Source: an uncultured Acetatifactor sp. (lineage in GTDB: Bacteria; Bacillota; Clostridia; Lachnospirales; Lachnospiraceae). Taken from it: a stretch of 64,000 nucleotides of DNA. Below are positions 27,847-37,007 of this stretch, in pieces; within the stretch, counting starts at the first letter, position 1, and each line of letters opens with the position of its first letter. The notes beneath the pieces are model-generated. The model worked only from the letters and a program-made list of their open reading frames with translations. It was not told where the DNA came from and did no database searches. The stretch covers positions 1 to 64,000 of the forward strand of contig CALWSL010000002.1 of assembly GCA_944384205.1 (NCBI GenBank), written 5' to 3'. The translations under genes and the position numbers were made by a program.

Positions 27847-28340
27847 GGTAATATCCTCTCTGATGCATCTGTTTTCAATACCTTTTTCTCCAACACGGTA
27901 AGTCTGCTCTCGTGCCTCTTCACCTGTCCGTTTAATACCCCCATTGAATCCAATTTCTGATTGCAGGTACCAATTTCCGTTTTGCAGACATTGATTTCTG
28001 TTTTGCATTCACTGATTTCTGCTTTGCAGGCATTGATTTCTGTTTTGCATTCACCGATTTCTGCTTTGCAGGCATTGATTTCTGTTTTGCATTCATTAAT
28101 TTCTGTTCTACAAGCACTGATTTCAGATTTAAGGACATTGATTTCCGATTTACAGGCACCAATTTCCAAATTGCAGGCATTGATTTCATGGTGCAGAGCT
28201 TCATACAATGACTGCGTTTTTTCATTCATCATATTTACCATTTTCTTTTCCAATTCATCGAACCGCCTGTTTGTCTTTTCCTCAGACTTATCAATGGCAG
28301 CTATCACTGCGTTAAACATCTCTCTTGTTTCTTTATCCAT
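27834..28340 (-). CDS. Coiled-coil protein with cysteine heptads
   Basis: The 168-residue protein has a helical N-terminal part (about 1-60) followed by ten heptads of the form ACKTEIN/ECKAEIG (about residues 60-125). Cys and Ile fall at the two core positions of almost every heptad, giving about ten evenly spaced cysteines. The C-terminus contains RHESRLTVLEKKV, another coil. The ATG at 28340 has AGAGG seven bases upstream; an in-frame start at 28376 has none. It overlaps the Fe-S aldo/keto reductase gene and shares its promoter. Function unknown. A cysteine-lined core is unusual and might bind metal or form disulfides, which is inference. Confidence 0.75.
   Translation of the reverse strand: MDKETREMFNAVIAAIDKSEEKTNRRFDELEKKMVNMMNEKTQSLYEALHHEINACNLEIGACKSEINVLKSEISACRTEINECKTEINACKAEIGECKTEINACKAEISECKTEINVCKTEIGTCNQKLDSMGVLNGQVKRHESRLTVLEKKVLKTDASERILPWRK
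27957..28190. repeat. 21-base tandem repeat (42-base higher-order) coding for cysteine heptads
   Basis: Alternating 21-base units, plus-strand forms GCTTTGCAGGCATTGATTTCT and GTTTTGCATTCACTGATTTCT (each split here into GCTTTGCAGG+CATTGATTTCT and GTTTTGCATT+CACTGATTTCT). They make a 42-base period in the best-conserved part. Unit length equals one heptad. Confidence 0.88.
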
Positions 28341-28410
28341 AAAATACCTCTTTCCCATGCACCTTACCGTGCACAATTAGTATTCAAATGGGTTGCCTCT
28401 CATGGACTTT

Positions 28411-28439
28411 AGTGTAGCACATTCCTATATTTATGTCCA
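28411..28439 (-). promoter_or_regulatory. Promoter for the coiled-coil/reductase pair
   Basis: Minus strand TGGACA (28434-28439), 17 bases, TACACT (28411-28416), about 70 bases before the coiled-coil gene's start. Confidence 0.65.
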
Positions 28440-28499
28440 TTAGGCATAATAGACATTTCGATTTTTCGTTTATTCCGACAGACTGCCGTTTTCCCATAA

Positions 28500-28536
28500 A
28501 CAGGAAAACGAGGCAGACCTTTTGTTCTGCCCCGTT
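28500..28536 (-). terminator. Terminator of gpmI
   Basis: Minus-strand stem AACGGGGCAGA/TCTGCCTCGTT (28526-28536 with 28507-28517; one G-U), 8-base loop, short T stretch. A second hairpin CGTTTTCC/GGGAAAACG overlaps its 3' arm. Confidence 0.65.
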
Positions 28537-28550
28537 TGCAATATCCGTAT

Positions 28551-30092
28551 TTATTTCTTAATCAATAAAGACTTTCCGGTCATCTCCACAGGCTGTTCCT
28601 TTCCCATTATCTCAATCAGAGTAGGGACGATATCTGCAAGGCAGCCCCCTTCTCTCAAAGTATAAGCAGGGTCATAGTTTACCAGAATGAAAGGAACCTG
28701 ATTGGTGGTATGTGCGGTAAAGGGAGCGCCGGTCTCATAATCAATCAACTGCTCTGCGTTGCCGTGGTCTGCACAGATAAACAGGCATCCGTCTACCTCT
28801 TTGATTGCCTCAACCGCCTTGCCCACACATTCGTCAACTGCTTCGACCGCCTTGATTGCCGCTGCCTCCACACCGGTATGACCAACCATGTCGGGGTTTG
28901 CAAAGTTAATAATGATAACATCATATTTACCGGAACGAATGGCACCGGTCAGCTTGTCGCATACCTCATAGGCGCTCATTTCCGGCTTCAGGTCATAAGT
29001 CGCAACCTTGGGGGAATTTACAAGGATTCTGTCCTCTCCCTTATTAGGCTCCTCTACGCCGCCGTTGAAAAAGAAGGTAACATGGGCGTACTTCTCTGTC
29101 TCGGCGATACGCGCCTGTGTCATATTGTTTGCCGCAAGCCACTCGCCAAAGGTATTGGTTACCGCTACCTTATGGAACGCAACCTCTTTATTCGGAATGG
29201 TAGGGTCGTAATCGGAGAAGCATACAAAAGTAATATCCTTTCTTGCGCCTCTGTCAAATCCCTTGAAATCATCATCGCAGAAAGCTCTGGTAATCTCTCT
29301 TGCACGGTCGGGGCGGAAATTGAAGAAGATAGCGGAATCCCCATCCTGTACGGTTGCAACCGGTTTGCCGTCCTCCACCGTCACGGTGGGCTTCACAAAC
29401 TCATCGGTTTCTTCCCTGTCATAGGAAGCCTGGATTCCGCAGATACCACATGCAGCGGTCAGACCTTCTCCCTTTGTCATGGCGTCGTAAGCAAGCTTTA
29501 CGCGGTCATAGTTATTGTCTCTGTCCATTGCATAATAACGCCCCATGACAGAAGCAATCTTACCAACCCCGATTTTCTCCATCTCAGCTACAAGCGCCTC
29601 TGCGAACTCCTTTCCGCTTGCAGGAGGGGTATCTCGTCCGTCTAAGAAGCAGTGAACATAAACCTTCTCCAGACCGTTTCTCTTAGCCAGCTCCAGCAGA
29701 CCATAGAGATGGGTATTGTGGCTGTGTACACCGCCGTCGGACAACAGCCCCATCAGATGAAGCGCGCTGTTGTTTTTCTTACAGTTCTCAACTGCTTTTA
29801 ATAAAGCAGGATTCTCAAAGAAGGTTCCGTCCTGAATCTCTTTGGTAATTCTGGTCAGCTCCTGATATACAATGCGACCTGCACCCATGTTCAGATGTCC
29901 CACCTCGGAGTTGCCCATCTGTCCCTCAGGAAGTCCTACTGCCATACCGCTTGCATTGCCTCTTACAAAAGGATACTCCTTCATCAGCCTGTCCATAACG
30001 GGTGTATTTCCCTCTGCTACAGCGTTTCCTTCCGTCTTTTCATTCAGTCCATAGCCGTCTAAAATCATTAATACTACCGGTTTCTTACTCAT
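28551..30092 (-). CDS. gpmI: 2,3-bisphosphoglycerate-independent phosphoglycerate mutase
   Basis: The 513-residue enzyme interconverts 3- and 2-phosphoglycerate using two Mn ions and a phosphoserine. MILDGYG at the start, the catalytic serine in GNSEVGHLNMGAGR, SDGGVHSH, GRDTPP, and the late metal site FICADHGNAEQL are all present. The ATG at 30092 with GGAGG upstream is chosen; a longer frame adds 16 residues with no family match. It belongs to the same glycolytic block as eno. Confidence 0.97.
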   Translation of the reverse strand: MSKKPVVLMILDGYGLNEKTEGNAVAEGNTPVMDRLMKEYPFVRGNASGMAVGLPEGQMGNSEVGHLNMGAGRIVYQELTRITKEIQDGTFFENPALLKAVENCKKNNSALHLMGLLSDGGVHSHNTHLYGLLELAKRNGLEKVYVHCFLDGRDTPPASGKEFAEALVAEMEKIGVGKIASVMGRYYAMDRDNNYDRVKLAYDAMTKGEGLTAACGICGIQASYDREETDEFVKPTVTVEDGKPVATVQDGDSAIFFNFRPDRAREITRAFCDDDFKGFDRGARKDITFVCFSDYDPTIPNKEVAFHKVAVTNTFGEWLAANNMTQARIAETEKYAHVTFFFNGGVEEPNKGEDRILVNSPKVATYDLKPEMSAYEVCDKLTGAIRSGKYDVIIINFANPDMVGHTGVEAAAIKAVEAVDECVGKAVEAIKEVDGCLFICADHGNAEQLIDYETGAPFTAHTTNQVPFILVNYDPAYTLREGGCLADIVPTLIEIMGKEQPVEMTGKSLLIKK

Positions 30093-30230
30093 ATTTCCTC
30101 CATTTCTATCTGCATGAAATGCTCTGAATCCTCCATGCACTTATATCCCTCTTAAAACAGTGCTCTTTTCAACCCTAGATTATACACTGAAACGAAACAC
30201 GGTGCAATAAAAATATCCTAAAATTCCGGT

Positions 30231-32009
30231 TTAGAAAAAGTTTACCGTATAATTGGCTATTACCGTATCTTTCTGCCAAATCGTTACCAGATACGTGTCG
30301 CCTGCACTGATGGACGCATTCTCCGGGCGGAAAATCACACAGCCCATCTGCCCGTAACCGCCATTATTCACATTAAAATATCCGTCTGCGGCGCTGTCAG
30401 AAAAATTCCATGTCTGTTCCTTTCCCGGCGTCAGGCAATCCAGTCTGACGGAAACATTTGATAAAGAACTGCCATAAGAATAGCTCCACGCGATTGTACT
30501 GTCAAAGTATTCCACAGGCATCTCTCTTGCCGGCCATGCCACACCCCGAACATCCCGCGCATTCAAATTGTTTTGGTCAAAAGCATACATCGCCGTATAG
30601 GTTCCGCCGTTGCTCTTCTTCGCATAACCGAATCCTGTTTCCTTCATTGTAGGGTTCAGTATCCACCTGCGGTGTCCCACCCTGTCAATATTGGAGGAGT
30701 CACTGTCGTCCATCCACAGCAGACAGGCGTAGGAAAGAGAAGAACGCCCGCTTGTCCGTGCAAGATTGGAGCGTCCTGCCCCCTTAGTTGCCACGGCATA
30801 TAAATCGTCGCTCATGCCGGAAGGCTTGGACGGATAATGGGACAAACCGCCATTTATCGCATTTATAAAAGCTCCCGCTTGTGCCAGCTCATTATATTCC
30901 TCATTTAATGTCACATGATAATCAAGTCCTGCAATATAACGAATCTGATTGAGCATGGCAAGAGCATCATTCAGGGAAGCCTGTGTCAGTGTTCCCGGTG
31001 AATAGGGCGCCGTAAACCCTGCTTCCGTGTCATATTCCGTTACATTATCACTGGAAGCGCCGCTGCTGTTTATATAATTAATGACTTCTTCCTTTGTATG
31101 ATATTCTGTGCCCACACCGTAGGAAACCCTTGCAACACCTTCATAAATGCCCGTCACTTCATTAAAATAATAAGGAACTCCGTCAATCTCTACATTTCCC
31201 TTTGCCATCGTTCCATAGACAGGGTCAAAATAATACCTGTTGCCGTCCTTCTCATCCCAGCCCTTAATCATATAGCCGTTTTCGTCATAACGCACCCATT
31301 TTCCGGTTCCGTCCGCATTTTCCGCCCACTGCCCCGCCTCGGATTCCTGAAAGACGTCCTTGCTTGTGGCTTTTTTCCCCTGATCTACATTATCCAGCCA
31401 GTACCAGGCATCGGTTGCAGGGTCATAGATTTCCTTGCCGCGATAATCCGCATCATTCGGGTCATAGCCCTGACGCACGCCATTCTCATACCAATATTCC
31501 ACGCCGTCAATGGTAATCCAGACTTTATCCGCGCCGATGCCTGTCTCCGCATCAAAGAAGCAGGGAAGTCCGTCAATGACGGTGTTGCCCTTCGCCATCG
31601 TTCCAAAAACCAAATCAAAATAATAGGTTCCGTCCGCATTGGTATTCCAGCCCTTAATCATATGACCGTTTTCATCATAGCGCACCCATTTTCCGTAACG
31701 CTGACCATCTTCGCCGGCATATTCGCCCCATTCTCCTGCTAACGACTCCTGATAGACGTCCTTACCGACTGCCATTCTGCCGCCGTCAATGGAATCCAGC
31801 CAATACCACGCTTTAGAAGCGGGATCATAAATCTCCTTGCCGCGTCCTTCCGTTCCCTGCTTTACGTCATTCTCGTACCAGAATTTTACACCGTTTTCTT
31901 CTTTCCATCCGGTATACCCTTCCGCCGACGCTGTTATCGGAAGGAAGCCTCCCACTGCCATTGCAGTTGTCATCACGCTTATAAGCATGTTAAACCGTCT
32001 GTTTTTCAT
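30231..32009 (-). CDS. Secreted protein: two wall-binding-like repeats plus CAP domain
   Basis: The 592-residue protein has a Sec signal peptide (about 1-30, ending ASA). Two long repeats of about 135 residues follow, each built from short aromatic units (GWKEENGVKFWYENDVKQG, GKEIYDPASKAWYWLD, GKWVRYDENGHMIKGWN, YYFDLVFGTMAKG). These resemble choline-binding-like wall repeats. Residues about 355-500 form a CAP/SCP domain (MLNQIRYIAGL, GHRRWILNP) and the last 90 residues are beta-rich. The second in-frame ATG (32009) is better spaced from AGGAG than the first (32015). CAP proteins are secreted proteins of varied function. The same N-terminal repeats occur in the gene at 33500-36913. Confidence 0.85.
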   Translation of the reverse strand: MKNRRFNMLISVMTTAMAVGGFLPITASAEGYTGWKEENGVKFWYENDVKQGTEGRGKEIYDPASKAWYWLDSIDGGRMAVGKDVYQESLAGEWGEYAGEDGQRYGKWVRYDENGHMIKGWNTNADGTYYFDLVFGTMAKGNTVIDGLPCFFDAETGIGADKVWITIDGVEYWYENGVRQGYDPNDADYRGKEIYDPATDAWYWLDNVDQGKKATSKDVFQESEAGQWAENADGTGKWVRYDENGYMIKGWDEKDGNRYYFDPVYGTMAKGNVEIDGVPYYFNEVTGIYEGVARVSYGVGTEYHTKEEVINYINSSGASSDNVTEYDTEAGFTAPYSPGTLTQASLNDALAMLNQIRYIAGLDYHVTLNEEYNELAQAGAFINAINGGLSHYPSKPSGMSDDLYAVATKGAGRSNLARTSGRSSLSYACLLWMDDSDSSNIDRVGHRRWILNPTMKETGFGYAKKSNGGTYTAMYAFDQNNLNARDVRGVAWPAREMPVEYFDSTIAWSYSYGSSLSNVSVRLDCLTPGKEQTWNFSDSAADGYFNVNNGGYGQMGCVIFRPENASISAGDTYLVTIWQKDTVIANYTVNFF

Positions 32010-32066
32010 ACGCATCCACTCCTGTTCCTATCTCTGTATTTTCCTGACGGACACCCTGATAACATT

Positions 32067-32095
32067 ATCTTAGCACAGGAATATCTTTTTTTCCA
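32067..32095 (-). promoter_or_regulatory. Promoter of the CAP-domain protein gene
   Basis: Minus strand TGGAAA (32090-32095), 17 bases, TAAGAT (32067-32072). It resembles the promoter of the related gene at 36954-36982. Confidence 0.45.
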
Positions 32096-32112
32096 CTAAA
32101 ACGGGGAAAGTA

Positions 32113-32141
32113 TTGTTATTTGCAGGAATATATACTAAAAT
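32113..32141 (+). promoter_or_regulatory. Promoter of the cation efflux gene
   Basis: TTGTTA (32113-32118), 17 bases, TAAAAT (32136-32141), about 45 bases before the ATG; divergent from the CAP gene promoter. Confidence 0.6.
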
Positions 32142-32187
32142 AAATAATTATTATATTATGAATTTTACAACGAAATGAGGTAACATT

Positions 32188-33354
32188 ATGGTCGGTTTAT
32201 TATCCAGATTGTTTATTAAAAATTATGAGGATACCTCCAATTCCGCCGTCCGTCAGGCTTACGGAATGTTGTGCGGATTTGTGGGAATCTGCTTTAATAT
32301 TTTTTTGTTTGCCGGGAAATTCCTGGCGGGTACCTTCAGTCATTCCATTGCGATTACCGCTGACGCTTTTAACAACTTGTCCGATGCAGGTTCCTCCATC
32401 ATTACCCTGATTGGCTTTAAAATGGCAGGGCAAAAACCGGACCCCGATCATCCCTTTGGACATGGAAGAATAGAATATATTTCCGGCTTACTGGTATCTG
32501 TCATTATTCTGATTATGGCATTTGAACTGCTGAAAAGCTCAGTTATAAAGATTCTTTATCCTGAACAACCGGCATATTCTCCTCTGATAGTGGTGATTCT
32601 GGTTGTTTCCATTCTGGTAAAATGCTACATGGCTTATTATAACCGCCGGATAGGTAAAAAAATTAATTCTGCCGCCATGCTGGCAACTGCCACCGACAGT
32701 TTGAGTGACACGCTGGCTACCACAGTCGTATTGATTGCCACTCTCGTCTCTCATTTTACCGATTTTGTAATTGACGGTTACTGCGGCGTTGTGGTAGGCT
32801 TATTTATCTGCTATGCAGGCATAAGCGCCGCCAGGGATACCATAAATCCCCTGCTTGGTCAGGCACCGGAACCGGAATTTGTAAACCGGATTCATGATAT
32901 CGTTATGGCACACGAAGGCATCATCGGTATCCACGATTTGATTGTACATAATTATGGTCCCGGCAGGGTTCTCATTTCCCTGCATGCGGAAGTTCCCGCA
33001 GACGGGGATATCCTTACCATGCACGATATGATTGATTTGATTGAACACGAGCTTCGGGATTCCCTTCACTGCAACGCTGTCATCCATATGGACCCCGTCT
33101 GTGTCGGCGACGAGGAAACGGATCGTTTAAAAGAACTGGTTGCAGGATATCTTGCAGAAATTGATTCCGTGATTGCCATGCACGATTTCAGAATCGTCAA
33201 AGGTCCCACACATACCAATATCATTTTTGATGTGGTAGTCCCTTATAACTTCCGCATGACCGATGCTGAACTGGTTCAGATGATTTCAGATAAAATAAAG
33301 GCTGAAAATCCGAATTATTTTGCGGTGATTGAGGTTGATAAGCAGTATGTATAA
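32188..33354 (+). CDS. Cation diffusion facilitator family transporter
   Basis: The 388-residue proton-coupled metal exporter has six helices and metal-site motifs ADAFNNLSD in helix 2 and TDSLSDT in helix 5. The HPFGHGR loop lies between, and two cytoplasmic ferredoxin-like regions are in the C-terminal half (longer than the usual single domain of about 300-residue members). The HNYGPGRV segment is typical of the Clostridial subgroup. The metal (Zn, Fe, Mn or Co) cannot be assigned. It is on the plus strand between two related surface-protein genes, with its own promoter and a strong shared terminator. Confidence 0.92.
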   Translation: MVGLLSRLFIKNYEDTSNSAVRQAYGMLCGFVGICFNIFLFAGKFLAGTFSHSIAITADAFNNLSDAGSSIITLIGFKMAGQKPDPDHPFGHGRIEYISGLLVSVIILIMAFELLKSSVIKILYPEQPAYSPLIVVILVVSILVKCYMAYYNRRIGKKINSAAMLATATDSLSDTLATTVVLIATLVSHFTDFVIDGYCGVVVGLFICYAGISAARDTINPLLGQAPEPEFVNRIHDIVMAHEGIIGIHDLIVHNYGPGRVLISLHAEVPADGDILTMHDMIDLIEHELRDSLHCNAVIHMDPVCVGDEETDRLKELVAGYLAEIDSVIAMHDFRIVKGPTHTNIIFDVVVPYNFRMTDAELVQMISDKIKAENPNYFAVIEVDKQYV

Positions 33355-33380
33355 ATTTGAAATTTTTTGTCAGATACAGC

Positions 33381-33426
33381 AAGAATGGGGCTGTCGCATC
33401 AATTTTAGTGCGACAGCCCCATTCTT
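33381..33426. terminator. Long perfect bidirectional hairpin between convergent genes
   Basis: An 18-bp perfect stem (33381-33398 with 33409-33426; GGGGCTGTCGCA core) with a 10-base loop. There is no long T tract on either side. It is placed to end both the cation efflux gene and the surface-protein gene. Confidence 0.75.
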
Positions 33427-33499
33427 AATTAGTTCATACAGTTCGTATGAAACAAGCAATTAAGCTAAAGCATACATCATTTCCTGCCTGCATTGATTA

Positions 33500-36400
33500 C
33501 TAATTCACATATGTTACATGGTCTGTGCCACAGGAATTAAACATATCGGTTATATTAGCATTTTCCGTTGTCCATCCCAAACCGACTTTAATTTCTTGTA
33601 ATTTACTGCAATTCTCGAACATATATTTCATATCTGTCACTTTGTTTGTGTCAAAACCGCTCAAATCCAAGTTGCTAAGTCCGCTGCAACCTGAAAACAT
33701 ACCGTTCATGCCCAGCACGCTGCTTGTATCAAAACTGCTTACATCCAAATCATTAATGTTACTGCAGCGACAAAACATTGTGTCCATATTCGTCACTTTG
33801 CCCGTTTCAAAACCGCTTACATCTAAACTGCCAAGACTACTACAAGCATAGAACATACCGCCCGTGTCTGTCACGCTGCCCGTATCAAAACCACTCAAAT
33901 CCAGCTTCTTGAGACTACTGCAAAACGTGAACATCCCATTCATGTCTTCCACACCACTCGTATCAAAATCCGCTAAATCAATTTCTTCCAGTTTAGTACA
34001 CATATAAAATAAATCTCTGGCACTTTTTGCACCTTCAACATTTACATACGCATATATAATATCGTCGCGATAGTTACTAAACCAAGGATTCTTACCATGG
34101 TATTTGTTTTGTTCATACCACAACAGTCCATTATCGGTCTGTCCTAAAACTGTCAGCAAACCACTATCATATACCGTCCATACTACTCCATTATAAGTTG
34201 TTTCCGTGTAGATTACCTCTCCTGGATTTTCCAGCAGCTCTCTGACTACCGGATTTCTGCCACTGTTTTCTGCCTCAGTAATTTCAAAATTTATATCAAG
34301 TGCTCCGCTTATTCTGGTACTTGTCGTATTTGCGGTAACAGTCACAGTGACAATTCCAACATTAATATTATTCTTATAAGAGACTATATACTCAGAGGAC
34401 GGTACAGTTCCCTGGCTGTCCTTCACTGTAACAGTTGGCTCCTTGGCTGTTCCGTCATAGGTATAGCTGTTCTGGGACAGTGTCACCGTGCAGCTTGATA
34501 AGGGAGTAGTAGCCGCAGTTTCATTGTCTCCGGTATTCCCTGTATTGCCGCCCTCTCCAGCTCCTTCCGCACTCTTGATAGTAAAGGTCTTTGTCGTGCT
34601 TCCGGTTACTTTTGTGCTTCCGCTCTTAGCGGTGATGGTTACCGTTGCCGTTCCGACATTGACATTGTTGGAATAGCTCACCGTGTATTCGCCGGACGCT
34701 ATGGTGGTACTTCCATTCTTCACCGTAACAGTTGGTTTTTTTGCTGTTCCGTCATAGGTATAGCTGCTCTGGGACAGTGTTACGGTACACTTCGATAATG
34801 AAACCTGCGGTTTATAGGTACACTTTTCTACTTTTTTCAAGCTTTCCGAATTCTTTTTTTCAAAATGCATGGAGCCTTTCAGGGGTGAATTGTCTTCATC
34901 CCAGATATTCCATGTGTGTTTCAGGTTGAAGGTATCACCAATAAAGCTTCCATCTCCCGCATACATATCCAGATACAGGTGCATTCCCACATCAACACAT
35001 GTTAGTTTTACCTCTACATGCTCTTCTAGTTCCGCATTGAGCCCGATTCCCAGTTCCGCTCCTACATTGTATATGGACTTGATATCATCATCCTTATCAT
35101 CCTCACCTTTCCACCGGTCAATAAATTCATCCAACGCTTCGCAGATGCCCTTTGCAAAATAAATTCCCACATCCAGTTTGGCACCTGCCTTTGCATCTGC
35201 GGAAAGCGCTATCGTCTGGCTGGGAATACATTCCGCAATGTATTTTAAGCTTCCATTTTCATAGTTCACTCCAACCGTATTATCCAGACGCAGTTCAATG
35301 GAAGCCGTTCCTTCCATACTACATACCAGTGATAGCACCACCTCCACGGAAAATCCCGCTCCCAGTTCAAAGGGAATGCTTCCCAGTTCTTTTTCACCGG
35401 AAAATTCTTTTGATATTTCCGTCTGAATCACGATTTCATTCGGCAGTTCAATATTTAATGCTTTTACACCTTTTTTATCATATTCTATATCATAGGAAAT
35501 CTCAGGAATCTGCATCGAAACCGTGGTACCAAGCTCCTCGATTTCAAATTCCTCAGTCAATCCGAGTGACACGTTTTCCCCCTTTAATCCCAAGGAGTCG
35601 CACTCCATACCTCCGGTCATCTTTGCACCGTTTTCCACAATGCGGAAGGTGACACCGTCTGCCACGGAAACATTGCCAAGGTCAGCCTGTGCCGTTCCCT
35701 GTATCGAAACGGATTCATATACCTCCAACGGGTCATTCGGCACTTCACCTGTTACCCTCACTTCTCCGTTTTCGGTCCATGCTTTGCTGACTTTCAGAAT
35801 CAGTCCGTCCTGCCATTCCTTTGTCTTTGGCAGTACTAAAATATCACCCTGCTGCAATTTACTGGTGTTCTCATTTTGGTGCAGTACCAGTTCCCCCTCT
35901 GTTCCTTCCTTGGCTTCCACACGATAGTCCGTAGTGTTCACAAGTTCCTCTACTACCGCTTGCGTGTATTCATATTCCTCAGCGTTACTTCCGCTTCCAT
36001 TGCCAGCATCTCCGTTGCCAAGCTCTCTTAATAAAATGCCGGTTGTCTTGTCGAATTCATACTGCTTTCCATCAATGGTCACAACACCCTTTGCCATGGT
36101 TCCATACATCAGGTCAAAGTAATAGGCGCCGTTTTCATTGGTGCTCCAGCCTTTAATCATATGACCCTGCGCATCATAGCGCACCCATTTTCCGGTGCCG
36201 TCTGCGTTTTCCGCCCATTCGCCTGCCAGCGATTCCTGATAGACATCCTTGCTGACCGCTTTCTTACCCTGGTCTACATTATCCAGCCAGTACCACGCAT
36301 CGGATTCCGGGTCATAGATTTCTTTTCCACGGTAAGCCGCATTGTCAGGGTCATAGCCCTGGCGCACGCCGTCCTCGTACCAGTAACAGTTGCCGTCAAT

Positions 36401-36913
36401 ATTTTCAACAACCACCCAGCCGTTGATGCCGTCCCAGCTTGCAGGCAAATCCACCCCGGTTGTCTTGTCAAAATAATGCAGGCTTCCGTCAATGACTGCA
36501 TAGCCCTTTGCCATGGTTCCATAGATAGGGTCGAAATAATAAGTACCGTTCTCATTGGTACTCCAGCCCTTTATCATGTGACCATTCTCGTCGTAGCGCA
36601 CCCATTTTCCGGTGCCGTCCGCCCTGTCAGCCCAGTTGCCGGCATCTGATTCCTGATACACATCCTTGCTCACTGCCTTTTTGCCGTCGTCCACGGAATC
36701 CAGCCAGTACCACGCATCAGAACCGGGGTCGTAGATTTCCTTTCCGCGTCCTTCGATTCCCTGCTTTACGCCATTTTCATACCAATAGCTGTTGCCGTCC
36801 ACTGTCTCCCAGCCGTTGTCTACTGCCGCCTTCGCTGGAATCTGTCCCACTGCGCCCGCAAGCATTACAGCCGTCAAAAGACCGCTTATCAGCCTGTAAA
36901 ATCTTTTCCTCAT
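33500..36913 (-). CDS. Large surface protein: wall-binding-like repeats, Ig-like MBG domains, BspA-type repeats
   Basis: The 1137-residue protein has a signal peptide (about 1-30, ending AKA). Two repeats (about 33-300) are nearly identical in plan to those of the CAP protein at 30231. A beta-rich segment (about 320-700) follows, then two Ig-like units opening TYDGTAKKPTVTVK/TYDGTAKEPTVTVK (about 740-880). The C-terminal third has about five BspA-type (DUF285) repeats such as GMFTFCSSLKKLDLSGFDT and MFSGCSGLSNLDLSGFDT. BspA repeats occur in surface proteins that bind host or matrix components. No LPXTG anchor is seen; the N-terminal repeats may provide wall attachment. A good promoter precedes it. 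Confidence 0.88.
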   Translation of the reverse strand: MRKRFYRLISGLLTAVMLAGAVGQIPAKAAVDNGWETVDGNSYWYENGVKQGIEGRGKEIYDPGSDAWYWLDSVDDGKKAVSKDVYQESDAGNWADRADGTGKWVRYDENGHMIKGWSTNENGTYYFDPIYGTMAKGYAVIDGSLHYFDKTTGVDLPASWDGINGWVVVENIDGNCYWYEDGVRQGYDPDNAAYRGKEIYDPESDAWYWLDNVDQGKKAVSKDVYQESLAGEWAENADGTGKWVRYDAQGHMIKGWSTNENGAYYFDLMYGTMAKGVVTIDGKQYEFDKTTGILLRELGNGDAGNGSGSNAEEYEYTQAVVEELVNTTDYRVEAKEGTEGELVLHQNENTSKLQQGDILVLPKTKEWQDGLILKVSKAWTENGEVRVTGEVPNDPLEVYESVSIQGTAQADLGNVSVADGVTFRIVENGAKMTGGMECDSLGLKGENVSLGLTEEFEIEELGTTVSMQIPEISYDIEYDKKGVKALNIELPNEIVIQTEISKEFSGEKELGSIPFELGAGFSVEVVLSLVCSMEGTASIELRLDNTVGVNYENGSLKYIAECIPSQTIALSADAKAGAKLDVGIYFAKGICEALDEFIDRWKGEDDKDDDIKSIYNVGAELGIGLNAELEEHVEVKLTCVDVGMHLYLDMYAGDGSFIGDTFNLKHTWNIWDEDNSPLKGSMHFEKKNSESLKKVEKCTYKPQVSLSKCTVTLSQSSYTYDGTAKKPTVTVKNGSTTIASGEYTVSYSNNVNVGTATVTITAKSGSTKVTGSTTKTFTIKSAEGAGEGGNTGNTGDNETAATTPLSSCTVTLSQNSYTYDGTAKEPTVTVKDSQGTVPSSEYIVSYKNNINVGIVTVTVTANTTSTRISGALDINFEITEAENSGRNPVVRELLENPGEVIYTETTYNGVVWTVYDSGLLTVLGQTDNGLLWYEQNKYHGKNPWFSNYRDDIIYAYVNVEGAKSARDLFYMCTKLEEIDLADFDTSGVEDMNGMFTFCSSLKKLDLSGFDTGSVTDTGGMFYACSSLGSLDVSGFETGKVTNMDTMFCRCSNINDLDVSSFDTSSVLGMNGMFSGCSGLSNLDLSGFDTNKVTDMKYMFENCSKLQEIKVGLGWTTENANITDMFNSCGTDHVTYVN

Positions 36914-36953
36914 AAGAAAGTCTCCTCCTTGGTATTTCTGTTCCCTTGTATCT

Positions 36954-36982
36954 ATTTTATCACCCGCCTGACAGCTTGTCCA
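36954..36982 (-). promoter_or_regulatory. Promoter of the BspA-type surface protein gene
   Basis: Minus strand TGGACA (36977-36982), 17 bases, TAAAAT (36954-36959). Confidence 0.7.
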
Positions 36983-37007
36983 TTAGGGCATTTTAGAAAA
37001 CCTGAAA

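Noticed and set aside
27957..28190. Regular repeats that could suggest a CRISPR-like array
   Set aside because: The units are contiguous with no spacers and are exactly one heptad of a coding frame with a good start and ribosome site.
27961..28380. A 139-codon plus-strand frame of SVLHSLISALQ-type repeats
   Set aside because: Mirror of the cysteine-heptad gene; repeat-driven openness with no start signals.
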